Below the pieces are notes generated by a model. That model saw only the letters and a list, made by a program, of their open reading frames with translations, had not been told where the DNA came from and ran no database searches. A DNA stretch of 44,668 nt from Dyadobacter luteus (GTDB taxonomy: Bacteria; Bacteroidota; Bacteroidia; Cytophagales; Spirosomataceae): the NCBI RefSeq assembly GCF_003383615.1, contig NZ_QNUL01000039.1, positions 1 to 44,668 of the forward strand, read 5' to 3'. Position 1 is the first letter of the stretch. Every line of letters begins with the position of its first letter. Shown here piece after piece: positions 9,628-18,111 of this stretch. The position numbers and the translations under genes were made by a program.

Positions 9628-10053
9628 TCAGTTTTGAATTGAAATGATCTTAGGCTCGTAATAACTCGATAAGCGCTGCATTAAGGGCACAGCAAATGCA
9701 TACGCCCCATTTGATAGACGGATATCCGAAAGTTGGACCACATATTCCATTTTCGGAGGGTTTCCTTTTTTCGCCAACGGAAATGACCAAATATCGTAGT
9801 CATAACCCTCTATGTTCGGCAATAATAGACGCACAGCTTGCCAGGACAAATCTGAGGCAGTATCGGCACGTGCTATCTTTACGACAGCTCTTGATTTATA
9901 GTTCTGAAGGGAAATAGAAAATCGGATATTTTGACCTGATATCTGCACTGTAGTCGGCTTACCTAAGAGAAGTGGCACAGTCTCTACCAGATTCTGGGCA
10001 TTGCAATTGAAAGAAGTCAGATAGAAAAGCACAGCTATAATGTAAAATTTCAT
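9628..10053 (-). CDS. Small secreted protein between two metalloproteases, unknown function
   Basis: Not recognised. The ATG at 10051-10053 gives a signal peptide (MKFYIIAVLFYLTSFNCNAQ) and a mature domain of about 120 residues with alternating hydrophobic residues (TTVQISGQNIRFSISLQNY) suggesting beta structure. No Cys pairs, zinc motif or sorting domain are seen. The frame opens further upstream to 10137, but the signal peptide fixes the start. It lies between two paralogous secreted metalloproteases on the same strand with gaps of about 80 and 100 bases, so it is probably co-expressed. A role as pro-domain-like inhibitor, chaperone or substrate is possible but only inferred. Confidence 0.7.
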   Translation of the reverse strand: MKFYIIAVLFYLTSFNCNAQNLVETVPLLLGKPTTVQISGQNIRFSISLQNYKSRAVVKIARADTASDLSWQAVRLLLPNIEGYDYDIWSFPLAKKGNPPKMEYVVQLSDIRLSNGAYAFAVPLMQRLSSYYEPKIISIQN

Positions 10054-10153
10054 GATATCTATTAAAATGAACGGAATTGTATTTGAGGTGAACTTTGACA
10101 GTAAGTATTTGCCAAAGCGTGGCTTTGAGATGAGCATAACAGGACTTTAAAAA

Positions 10154-12652
10154 CTACTTGGAGATAATTAACTTGTGAGTGCTCTGTGTCCCATTAGTTG
10201 CCGACAGTTTAACAAAGTAAATTCCTTTTGTTAAATTACCCACGGCGATGCCTTTTGAAGAAAGAGGAAATTTTTGTGTATGGACAGTAATTCCAGCCAG
10301 GTTTGTAATAGAAACTTCCCGTATTTCAGAAGAGGGTATAGTCACACCATTTACATCACTGATGAATATGTAATCTTGGGCAGGATTAGGGAAAACAATC
10401 ATGCCTTTTCTGTCAAAACGAATACTTTGTATGCTACTGAATGCAAACGATCCATCCTCGTCTATCATTCGGAGCCGATAATAAATCATACCGGCGTGTC
10501 TGGTGGTATCAATTAGCTGATATCTAACAGGCTTATTACTTGTGCTTTGAGCTCGGATCATCCCCGCGTTTTTCCAGTCTCGCAAGTCTGCACTATATTC
10601 TACCTCGAAGCGGTTTGAATTTACTTCACTGGCCGTTTCCCATTCCAGATGAGCTGCATTTTCCTGACGAATTACCTTAAAATAAACCAATTTTACAGCA
10701 AGTGCGTCTAGTGTTCTGAACACTACTGAAAAATCTTTGACCTGGCCCGTTTGCGGGCTATGACAACTATTTACGGGAACGACATTGTCGCTGATCACAC
10801 GCATGCGTAAAAATGTGTTTTTGACCACCGTTGTCGGAGTAGTGAAGTTGAGCCAGGGTTTGGAATTGTTCTCATTGATCAAAATATTTGTCGACTGCAA
10901 ATTGGGTGATTTTATAATAAGTTCATTTGATTCATTGAACAATCCATCATTGTTGTAGTCAATGTAAACCTTCACGTGCTCGCGAACCTGGCTGGTGGTA
11001 TCCGTTGCTCTGGATCCTATCTTGACCAAAAAATCGTAGCTTGTCCCTGCTTGCAGCCCGATGATATATCTACACGATCTGTTCACATATTTAGGAATCG
11101 AATCTTCAGCTGTTGGGAATATATATGTCCCGTTCAATCCTACCATCCTGATCCCACCTCCTGCCGCACTTCCCGTAGGCAATGAGCAATTCTGCAATGT
11201 CAGCTTAGGACGCTCGCCTACAAGAACATAATCATTCTTAATGAGATTATTTCCGGAGCTGGTCAGCTTCACATCATATAATCCGGCTGCATCGTAACGG
11301 ATTATTGGATTCATACCAATAGCCGTTGAAGGATTACCGCCATCCATCTCCCATAAGCTATTCGAACTTCCGTTGATTGACTTATCCTGAAACTGAACGG
11401 CGTTACCCACGCAGGCACCAGCCGATTTCAAATCAAATGCGGGCGTTACCGGTTGCGGGCAATTGGCAAGGCAGGCTGTCGCTGCGGAAACTAAATTATC
11501 GTTGATAGCTTGCCTTGATACTTCTGACCATTTAATTCCCGGGCTATAGCCGCCCGTCATGATATACCCCGCATAGTCAGTTCCTACGTCGTGGCTGGCA
11601 CCAAAGTTATGTCCCATCTCATGGCTGATTCGTTTTTTGACGTCTTTTCCAAAATCATCTGTGAGTACATGATAGGCATTGGGTCTGTTACATATACCCG
11701 AGCTGGCCGAACTCATATCTCCCCACGCTACCGCACCCATATCTCTGGTTGTCCACAATTGTCCCATATTATGCAGCATATTAAACCCACTGTTTGTATA
11801 GGCCCAACGCCTGAATCCCGTAAGTACTCCAGTCCCTGCTGTCGTGTTTGGAAGAAGAGGGTCCTGGTCATATGTTTGACTTATGTATATAGCAACAATG
11901 TTGAATTCGATGTTATTGACAAATGTCTGTCTGTAAATGGCCGCTACCTCATTCATTGTGGAGAGTATACGATTTCGTACCGCTGATGCACTTCCGTATC
12001 GCTGAAACATCGATGCGTCCGCTGCTATAGCCAGCCGTACAAGCATACAGCTTCCAACCATGGTTCTTACTTGTGTATCGGACTGATTTGGTTGTAACTC
12101 TTGTGCTCGTTCTTCTACTGCTTCAGCACTGCATTTAAACACTTTATTTGTCAATACGTCTGCCGCATTGTAAGTTACCAGCAGATCGTTACTGCATTGA
12201 GTGAAATTTCTGGCTTGTTCGATATACCAGGATTGCTCCCCATTGTGCACAGATGCGTCGAAAAAGTCGTCGTCAATAGTTGCTGTAATAGTTGCTGTAC
12301 CGTTCACCTCCTGCCCAACGAACGTCTTCACGGATGACCTGCTTGTTTTAGTGATTCGGTCGGCTCCTGCAACAGTCTCTACATAGTCATCAGCAAACAG
12401 TGTCACTTCTGATAACGTAAATACCTTCGGCTGGCTGCCAGGCAAGGTTACCTCTATTCTGGAGCTGTTGGCTTTTATCTGTCGCAGAAAGGATCGGTTT
12501 GTATCCGCCCGGCTGAGTTGATAACTTCTGAATTTGAAATGAAGGTCAATGCCTGAAACATCGGTCTTCCCTACAATTTTTAGCTGTAACTGCGCCTGAG
12601 AGTTGACTACAGTCATAAGAAATATTAAAAGCGTGTGTAAAGGTTGCTTCAT
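10154..12652 (-). CDS. Reprolysin-like zinc metalloprotease, T9SS-secreted
   Basis: Intact paralogue of the frameshifted protease downstream; 832 residues. Signal peptide MKQPLHTLLIFLMTVVNSQAQ. An N-terminal pro-region-like part comes first, then the zinc site HEMGHNFGASHD at about residues 344-355 with a Met-turn (YIMTGG) ten residues on, as in M12B/reprolysin metzincins. Next are a PKD-like region, a GEVED domain (VYIDYNNDGLFNESNEL) and a complete type A T9SS sorting domain (VFPNPAQDYIF ... GIYFVKLSATNG ... HKLIISK). The protein should be exported by Sec and T9SS and released or anchored at the cell surface. It appears to be the first gene of a three-gene set with the small secreted protein and the second protease. 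Confidence 0.88.
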   Translation of the reverse strand: MKQPLHTLLIFLMTVVNSQAQLQLKIVGKTDVSGIDLHFKFRSYQLSRADTNRSFLRQIKANSSRIEVTLPGSQPKVFTLSEVTLFADDYVETVAGADRITKTSRSSVKTFVGQEVNGTATITATIDDDFFDASVHNGEQSWYIEQARNFTQCSNDLLVTYNAADVLTNKVFKCSAEAVEERAQELQPNQSDTQVRTMVGSCMLVRLAIAADASMFQRYGSASAVRNRILSTMNEVAAIYRQTFVNNIEFNIVAIYISQTYDQDPLLPNTTAGTGVLTGFRRWAYTNSGFNMLHNMGQLWTTRDMGAVAWGDMSSASSGICNRPNAYHVLTDDFGKDVKKRISHEMGHNFGASHDVGTDYAGYIMTGGYSPGIKWSEVSRQAINDNLVSAATACLANCPQPVTPAFDLKSAGACVGNAVQFQDKSINGSSNSLWEMDGGNPSTAIGMNPIIRYDAAGLYDVKLTSSGNNLIKNDYVLVGERPKLTLQNCSLPTGSAAGGGIRMVGLNGTYIFPTAEDSIPKYVNRSCRYIIGLQAGTSYDFLVKIGSRATDTTSQVREHVKVYIDYNNDGLFNESNELIIKSPNLQSTNILINENNSKPWLNFTTPTTVVKNTFLRMRVISDNVVPVNSCHSPQTGQVKDFSVVFRTLDALAVKLVYFKVIRQENAAHLEWETASEVNSNRFEVEYSADLRDWKNAGMIRAQSTSNKPVRYQLIDTTRHAGMIYYRLRMIDEDGSFAFSSIQSIRFDRKGMIVFPNPAQDYIFISDVNGVTIPSSEIREVSITNLAGITVHTQKFPLSSKGIAVGNLTKGIYFVKLSATNGTQSTHKLIISK

Positions 12653-12711
12653 AAAAGTAAATATTAAAAGGTGCTTACAGTTGGCAAAATTTTGGAAGAT
12701 CTTAATAAAGA

Positions 12712-12735
12712 TCCCCGTTCTGATTAAAACGGGGA
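12712..12735 (-). terminator. Terminator after the first T9SS repeat-locus protein
   Basis: The hairpin CCCCGTT (12713-12719) pairs with AACGGGG (12728-12734), followed on the minus strand by CTTTATT. It lies just past the stop of the 12761 gene and before the protease operon. Confidence 0.65.
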
Positions 12736-12760
12736 CTTAGGAACACTCGTAACTAGGATA

Positions 12761-14395
12761 CTACATTTTAACGACCACTTTGTGTGTACTTAGTGTTCCA
12801 TTTGCAAGGGTAACTGTAACAAGGTACGTTCCCGCTGGCCATTGTTCTACGTTTAGGCCATCGGATATAGTTGGGCCATATGTGTGCATTATCAGGCGTC
12901 CATACCTATCGATTACTGAAAGTTGTTCTATCTGCTCAGTTGCGACACCCTTTCCATTAGCATCTTTAAAATACAACCGTTCGGAAACCGGATTGGGGTA
13001 AACCACGAGCTGTAACCCTGACAGATTGAAAGAGACGCTCAGCACACGGCTATAGCTATACGTGCCATCACGATCGACCATTTTCAGCCGGTAATAGTTG
13101 ATACCTGCCACAGGAGAAGCATCTACGAACGAGTAGGCATTCGTTTCTTCTCCACGGTTCACCGCGAGCTGCTGGCCAAGAAGCTGCCAGCTTTTCGCAT
13201 CCGTGCTATGCTCAACCTCGAAGCGGTCTGTATTGGTTTCTTCAGTTGTGTTCCATGTTAGCAGAGCCGTTGTCGCTTCTTTGACTATTTTGAAAACAGC
13301 AAGTATAACAGGTAGCGAACGCTGGTTCGTTTTTGTGAAATACGAGCTGGATGCAGCATTAGAACCAGGGATAGATACATCGGAAAGGTCCTGTAACGAA
13401 GAGCCGGGAACAGGGGATGCAGCTGTATTTGTTGTCAGCGAAGCAGCAAGTCCTGCCTTTTCGGTTCCGCCTGACCATGCGGCGCCCTGATACTGTGTTA
13501 CGAAATGGGGGGAGGATGAACTGAAAGGCGATGTATCATTAGCTGTGTAGTGCTGAAAAGCAACTGCCGCATTCGCAGGCTCATCCGCGTACAGATGCCA
13601 GCTACGGTCGATCCCACCATGAAGCAAACCTTCATTGGAGCTACTGGCACCATAGTCCTGCACACTGGCGTGATAGGTTCCGCTGCCAGTTACCTTCGCC
13701 GGTGTATAACTCCCGGCCACTATACCGATAGGGAAAACAAAGCCAGCCGACGCATCCTGTTTGACCATGTGGCTCAGGATATTATTGTTGGTAATTACCA
13801 TGCGTTCGGGACGAAAGCCGCTAAGAGTGGCATCGCTGTCGAAAATCAGGTTTCCTTCCACATTCCTTCCAAGCGTAATATTAGCATTGTCCACTGCTAG
13901 CTGCAAGTCCCGCCCGATGTATATGCTGCTGTTGTCTGTTACAGGTGTAAAACCTAGCCAGTTGATAATATCTTGCGGTACACTTAGCTCTGCGAGCACC
14001 ATGCCCAATCCGTTATGGTGCCTGATATTTACATCTATAGCATTCATGCTTCCATTGCCATCCACATAAGTCGGGCTTGATGTCCCTCCGGCAGCGGACG
14101 GGTTATAGAATCTGATCATTCCTATGCCGCTGATGACTGCGGCAGGGTCAATGATGACATTTTTACTGTAAATTTCCCAAGTTCCGTTGATCTGATAGGT
14201 TCCCGGGCCAATGTAAATTGTTTCGCTAACGTCTGCATGTGTTCCGCCGGCTTGTACATTCAAGGTCATAAGGCCACCATAGACCGATTCCGAACCGGGC
14301 GCCTGAGCGAGGCTTTTTACGGTACATAACGTTGTCAAACCAAAAACATAATGCAGCAAACATACGTATCTCCCAATCCACTTTATGGTTTTCAT
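12761..14395 (-). CDS. T9SS-sorted surface protein, second gene of unit 1
   Basis: Protein of 544 residues with a signal peptide ending near KSLAQAPG. An N-terminal beta-rich region (ETIYIGPGTYQINGTWEIYS) suggests a parallel beta-helix-like fold. A middle part is shared almost unchanged with the paralogue at 16470 (LLHGGIDRSWHLYADEP ... FVTQYQGAAWSGGTEKAGL). Then come a Fn3-like region (LTWNTTEETNTDRFEVEHS) and a type A sorting domain (VVYPNPVSERLYF ... STHKVVVKM). No catalytic motif is recognised. It starts 34 bases after the stop of the S74/YadA-like gene, so the two probably form one transcript ended by a terminator downstream. Likely a secreted or surface-attached partner of that repeat protein; this is inference. 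Confidence 0.8.
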   Translation of the reverse strand: MKTIKWIGRYVCLLHYVFGLTTLCTVKSLAQAPGSESVYGGLMTLNVQAGGTHADVSETIYIGPGTYQINGTWEIYSKNVIIDPAAVISGIGMIRFYNPSAAGGTSSPTYVDGNGSMNAIDVNIRHHNGLGMVLAELSVPQDIINWLGFTPVTDNSSIYIGRDLQLAVDNANITLGRNVEGNLIFDSDATLSGFRPERMVITNNNILSHMVKQDASAGFVFPIGIVAGSYTPAKVTGSGTYHASVQDYGASSSNEGLLHGGIDRSWHLYADEPANAAVAFQHYTANDTSPFSSSSPHFVTQYQGAAWSGGTEKAGLAASLTTNTAASPVPGSSLQDLSDVSIPGSNAASSSYFTKTNQRSLPVILAVFKIVKEATTALLTWNTTEETNTDRFEVEHSTDAKSWQLLGQQLAVNRGEETNAYSFVDASPVAGINYYRLKMVDRDGTYSYSRVLSVSFNLSGLQLVVYPNPVSERLYFKDANGKGVATEQIEQLSVIDRYGRLIMHTYGPTISDGLNVEQWPAGTYLVTVTLANGTLSTHKVVVKM

Positions 14396-14429
14396 CTTCG
14401 GGTGTAATAATGTGAGAAAATTAGGACCG

Positions 14430-16349
14430 CTATTTGGAAATGTTTCCGCTTATCCTTTGCGATAAGCCCTGCCGTTCGCGCAGCTGCTCGACTTGCCTGA
14501 TTAAATCCTGAATTGAGGATGTTGCCTCCGACCAGTTCTTCACTTCGTCTTTTAATGCTCCTATTTCTTTGGTTTGCTGTTCTATGATTGCCTGTTGCTC
14601 CTGAATCGCCTTGACTAACACCGGTACGAGCTCTGTATATCTGATCCCCATATACTCATTGCTATTCTTGTCATACTCCGTTTTGTCCACCACTTCCGGC
14701 ACCACTTCAAGTACATCTTGGGCAATTAATCCCAGCGATGTATAGCTATTGCCTTTGTAGTTGTAGACAGATGGTTTAAGTGCCATTACCGATTTTAGAC
14801 CATACGGTATCGGAAGTATATTCGATTTGGCTCGTCTGTCCGAGGTCGCAGACCACGATGTAGCGCCATTAGACAACTGTGCACCGGTACCCGGGCTTGC
14901 GTTACCGGATGTAACTGTCAAAAACCTCACCCCACCAGAAAATCTCCCCGCAAGTTGGTTGGACGAGGTCGTATTACACCCACTACCCATGGCCAACGAG
15001 TTGTGGTGCTCGGCGAAAACATTGTTGCCACTACCAAAAGCGAGGCTATTATTACCATTGACAGTATTTCCATTCCCAAATGCAGCTGACCGAAGTCCGT
15101 GCTGTCCAATTGTATTCTCGAATCCCCAAACAGCGGAGTTAACTGCGGAAGAATTAATGCTATTTGAGTTTCCCCATCCGCCTGAACTATTACCGTTGAT
15201 CGTATTTCCGTTACCCCAAACCGCGCCGTACTGACTACTCAGAGAATTACCTGTTCCCCAGGCTGCAGCGGATCCGGAAGCGTTGTAGACTGTGTTTTTA
15301 AAACCCCAAACCGCCGAGTTTGTCGCATCTGATTGTATTGTGTTTTCATTTCCCCATCCCGCGGACCGATTACCATTTACCGTATTGAGATAGCCCCATA
15401 TCCCTCCGTGCTCACTTGCTATTGTGTTTGTGCTTCCCCATGCTGCTGATGATCCTGCCGCATTGGTAACGGTGTTCTGATACCCCCAAGCTGCTGAGTT
15501 TGATGCGTCAGAAAATATTCTGTTGCCATTACCCCAAATTGCTGACTGGGTCCCCCATAAACTGTTTTCATAACCCCAAACGGCACTCCTGTGGGCATTC
15601 TCATAAGTGTTATTGGACCTTCCCCACACACCGGTCGTTGCAGATCTTACTGTATTTTCTCCACCCCACACACCGGAACGGTATGCACCGGAGGTCAACT
15701 GGTTTTTATAACCGGATACGAAAGAATTCTGTGCATTGGTGACATTACCATTGCCGACGGTAAGACTAAAACGACCAGTAGCGCTACCGTTGCCGATGTT
15801 GACACTTCCCAAATGATAGATGTGATCTGTCACCGACTCGGATTCTGTCCCCGTCGCTTTGTTCCACCAGGGCTCTACTTTGACTGGCTTAGTCACATAG
15901 GAACTACCATTCCATGTCCAGGTCTGCCCATTCTCGGTTACATACAGTGCGCATGTGTTTCTTGGGTCATTTGGTGAAAATATTCCGCCAGAATTATTGG
16001 GATTATCAAATGCATCTGTGTCATCATCACCATCACCAACCAATACAACACCGCAAAAATCGGTTGTTGAGCACAAACTGTTCCACTGTGCATTATTGTA
16101 GGTAAACACGCAACCTTCTGTAATGTTGTAAACGACAAGCCCTTCGGTCGGGGATGAAATGGCATTCATCTGGGAAGTGCTCATCCGTGGCAGAAGCAAC
16201 CCTCGAGAGTTACTTTCTAATTCGAGAATGGCATTGGGCGAGGGGGCCGGGCTTGAGCCGACGACAGAGCCGTCTTTAATTTTAGTTTGAGCGTAAAGTG
16301 CTGTGCTCAGCAAAGATGCTCCTAGCAATGTAAGGACACTTTTTTTCAT
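14430..16349 (-). CDS. Trp-marked YadA-head-like repeat protein with S74-type chaperone
   Basis: Protein of 639 residues. The signal peptide (MKKSVLTLLGASLLSTALYAQ) is followed by the common Bacteroidota motif ILELESNSRGLLLPRM. Residues 225-464 hold sixteen short modules of 14 or 16 residues of the form SAVWGxxN, like YadA-head/trimeric adhesin repeats, but with Trp in thirteen successive modules and Phe or Met only in the last three. Near residue 503, SDRRAKSNILPI begins an S74 (endosialidase-type intramolecular chaperone) domain (LGLIAQDVLEVVPEVV), followed by a C-terminal coiled coil (EQQAIIEQQTKEI). The S74 family trims itself after trimer folding; the catalytic Ser/Lys region looks present but I cannot prove activity. 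Probably a trimeric surface fibre. Confidence 0.85.
   Translation of the reverse strand: MKKSVLTLLGASLLSTALYAQTKIKDGSVVGSSPAPSPNAILELESNSRGLLLPRMSTSQMNAISSPTEGLVVYNITEGCVFTYNNAQWNSLCSTTDFCGVVLVGDGDDDTDAFDNPNNSGGIFSPNDPRNTCALYVTENGQTWTWNGSSYVTKPVKVEPWWNKATGTESESVTDHIYHLGSVNIGNGSATGRFSLTVGNGNVTNAQNSFVSGYKNQLTSGAYRSGVWGGENTVRSATTGVWGRSNNTYENAHRSAVWGYENSLWGTQSAIWGNGNRIFSDASNSAAWGYQNTVTNAAGSSAAWGSTNTIASEHGGIWGYLNTVNGNRSAGWGNENTIQSDATNSAVWGFKNTVYNASGSAAAWGTGNSLSSQYGAVWGNGNTINGNSSGGWGNSNSINSSAVNSAVWGFENTIGQHGLRSAAFGNGNTVNGNNSLAFGSGNNVFAEHHNSLAMGSGCNTTSSNQLAGRFSGGVRFLTVTSGNASPGTGAQLSNGATSWSATSDRRAKSNILPIPYGLKSVMALKPSVYNYKGNSYTSLGLIAQDVLEVVPEVVDKTEYDKNSNEYMGIRYTELVPVLVKAIQEQQAIIEQQTKEIGALKDEVKNWSEATSSIQDLIRQVEQLRERQGLSQRISGNISK
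14958..15677 (-). repeat. Protein-level repeat array with 60-residue higher-order period
   Basis: Coding repeats in the S74/YadA-like gene. Individual modules are 14 or 16 residues. From residue 269 to 448 (15006-15545) they group as 16+16+14+14, so that whole 60-residue (180-bp) blocks align with each other about three times: GNRIFSDASN/ENTIQSDATN/SNSINSSAVN and GYQNTVTNAAGS/GFKNTVYNASGS at matching positions. Confidence 0.85.
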
Positions 16350-16431
16350 AGCATTTAATTTGAGTATGGATAATTTTTATTAGTTCAGTTGATAGTAGAA
16401 CAACAGCAGGAGGGGTATTTTCTAAAATAAT

Positions 16432-16465
16432 AAAGCCCCGCTGCAATCCTGCAGACAGGGCTTTT
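16432..16465 (-). terminator. Terminator after the second T9SS repeat-locus protein
   Basis: AAAGCCC pairs with GGGCTTT and an inner CTGCA/TGCAG stem extends the hairpin. On the minus strand the hairpin is followed by TTTATTATTTT. It sits five bases beyond the stop of the 16470 gene and about 80 bases before the next gene start, separating unit 2 from unit 1. Confidence 0.8.
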
Positions 16466-16469
16466 TATC

Positions 16470-18074
16470 TTATCTGTTAACGATCACTTTGTGTGTGCTT
16501 AGTGTTCCGTCAGTCAGCGAGATGGCAACCACGTACATTCCTGTCGGCAGTTGTCTCACATCAAGTCCGTCGGATGAAACAGGGCCAGTCGAGTTGATCA
16601 CAATAACTCCCTGTGCATTGGCTACCGATAGCCTCGCCACATTATCAGCTGCCAAAGTCCTGCCGCTGGCATCCTTAAGAAAAAACCTTTCCGAGACGGG
16701 GTTGGGGTAAACTACGAGCTGTAACCCCGACACGATGAAAGAGGCGCTCTGCACACGGCTATAGCTATACGTGCCGTCACGATCGATCATTTTCAGCCGG
16801 TAATAGTTGACGCCTGCCATAGGAGAAGTGTCTACGAACGAGTAGGCATTTGTTTCTTTTCCACGGTTCACCGCGAGCTGCTGGCCAAGAAGCTGCCAGC
16901 TTTTCGCATCCGTGCTACGCTCGATACCGAAACGGTCTGCATTGGTTTCTTCCGTTGTACTCCAAGCCAGAAGAGCAGCTTGTGCTTCTTTGCTTACTTT
17001 AAAAACAGCCAGTGTAACGGGCAGCGAACTCTGGTTTGTTTTTGTGAAATACGAGCTGGCTGAAGCATCAGAACCCGGGATAGCTACGCCGGAAAGGTCT
17101 TGTAACGAAGAGCCCGGAACGGGGGATGCAGCTGTATTTGTTGTCAGCGAAGCAGCAAGTCCTGCCTTCTCTGTTCCGCCTGACCATGCGGCTCCCTGGT
17201 ACTGCGTTACGAAATGGGGATTGGATGAGCTGAAAGGCGATGTATCATTGGCTGTATAGTGCTGAAAAGCAACTGTTGCATTCTCAGGCTCATCTGCGTA
17301 CAGGTGCCAGCTACGGTCGATCCCACCATGAAGCAAACCTTCATTGGAGGTGCTGGCACTATAATCCTGCACACTGGCGTGGTAATTCCCGCTGCCAGTC
17401 ACCTGAGCAGGGGTATAATTGCCGTCCGATATTCCGATAGGGAAGACAAAGCCCGAAGACGCATTTTGTTTCACCATATGGCTTTGGATGCTGTTGTTGG
17501 TAATCACCATCCTGAAGGGTCTGTAATTGCTAATCGTGGCGTCGCTGTCAAAGACAAAGTCACCCGTCACTCCCGCAGTCGCATCCAGCCATACATCGGC
17601 ACCATCCCGGTTAAGATTGAAGTCCTTGCCGATCTTAAACGTGCTCACCGCAGTATTGTCCGACCAGCCCGCTGAGGCAAGACTTGACGGCAGTGCCACA
17701 TTCTTGATTTCCATGCCCGATGCGTTGTCATGTACGATATTGACATCGACAAACAGATTGTTGTTACCGTCGATCACAGTAGGGCCACTGGTGCCACCTT
17801 CGTCTTCGGGGTTATGGAAGATGATCTGCCCTGTGCCGCCGATTTTGGCAGCCGGACTGATCCAGACGTATTTGCTATAGACATGCCAGATTCCGTCTAC
17901 GGTAATATCTGCATCAGGGCCGATGTAGAGCGTCTCTGCAAGCGATGTCCGTGTACCTCCAATGTACCGAGTGCTGTTTTCTGTATTACTACTCCCCGGC
18001 GACTGCGCCAACGAAGTTGCACTCAGAAGCATCAGTATCCATAAACGGAGTGTTGATTTGATGATTCTATACAT
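16470..18074 (-). CDS. T9SS-sorted surface protein, second gene of unit 2
   Basis: Paralogue of the 12761 gene; 534 residues. Signal peptide MYRIIKSTLRLWILMLLSATSLAQ. A beta-rich N-terminal region (ETLYIGPDADITVDGIWHVYS) is followed by a middle segment nearly identical to its paralogue (GGIDRSWHLYADEPENATVAF, QYQGAAWSGGTEKAGLAASL). A Fn3-like region and a type A sorting domain (VVYPNPVSERFFLKD ... STHKVIVNR) end it. The N-terminal third and the last 70 residues differ much more from the paralogue than the centre does. It starts 37 bases after the stop of the 18112 gene and is closed by a strong terminator, so it forms a bicistronic unit with it. Confidence 0.8.
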   Translation of the reverse strand: MYRIIKSTLRLWILMLLSATSLAQSPGSSNTENSTRYIGGTRTSLAETLYIGPDADITVDGIWHVYSKYVWISPAAKIGGTGQIIFHNPEDEGGTSGPTVIDGNNNLFVDVNIVHDNASGMEIKNVALPSSLASAGWSDNTAVSTFKIGKDFNLNRDGADVWLDATAGVTGDFVFDSDATISNYRPFRMVITNNSIQSHMVKQNASSGFVFPIGISDGNYTPAQVTGSGNYHASVQDYSASTSNEGLLHGGIDRSWHLYADEPENATVAFQHYTANDTSPFSSSNPHFVTQYQGAAWSGGTEKAGLAASLTTNTAASPVPGSSLQDLSGVAIPGSDASASSYFTKTNQSSLPVTLAVFKVSKEAQAALLAWSTTEETNADRFGIERSTDAKSWQLLGQQLAVNRGKETNAYSFVDTSPMAGVNYYRLKMIDRDGTYSYSRVQSASFIVSGLQLVVYPNPVSERFFLKDASGRTLAADNVARLSVANAQGVIVINSTGPVSSDGLDVRQLPTGMYVVAISLTDGTLSTHKVIVNR

Positions 18075-18111
18075 ATGAAAAGCTTGAATTTAAGTTTGGT
18101 AAGCCAATGTG

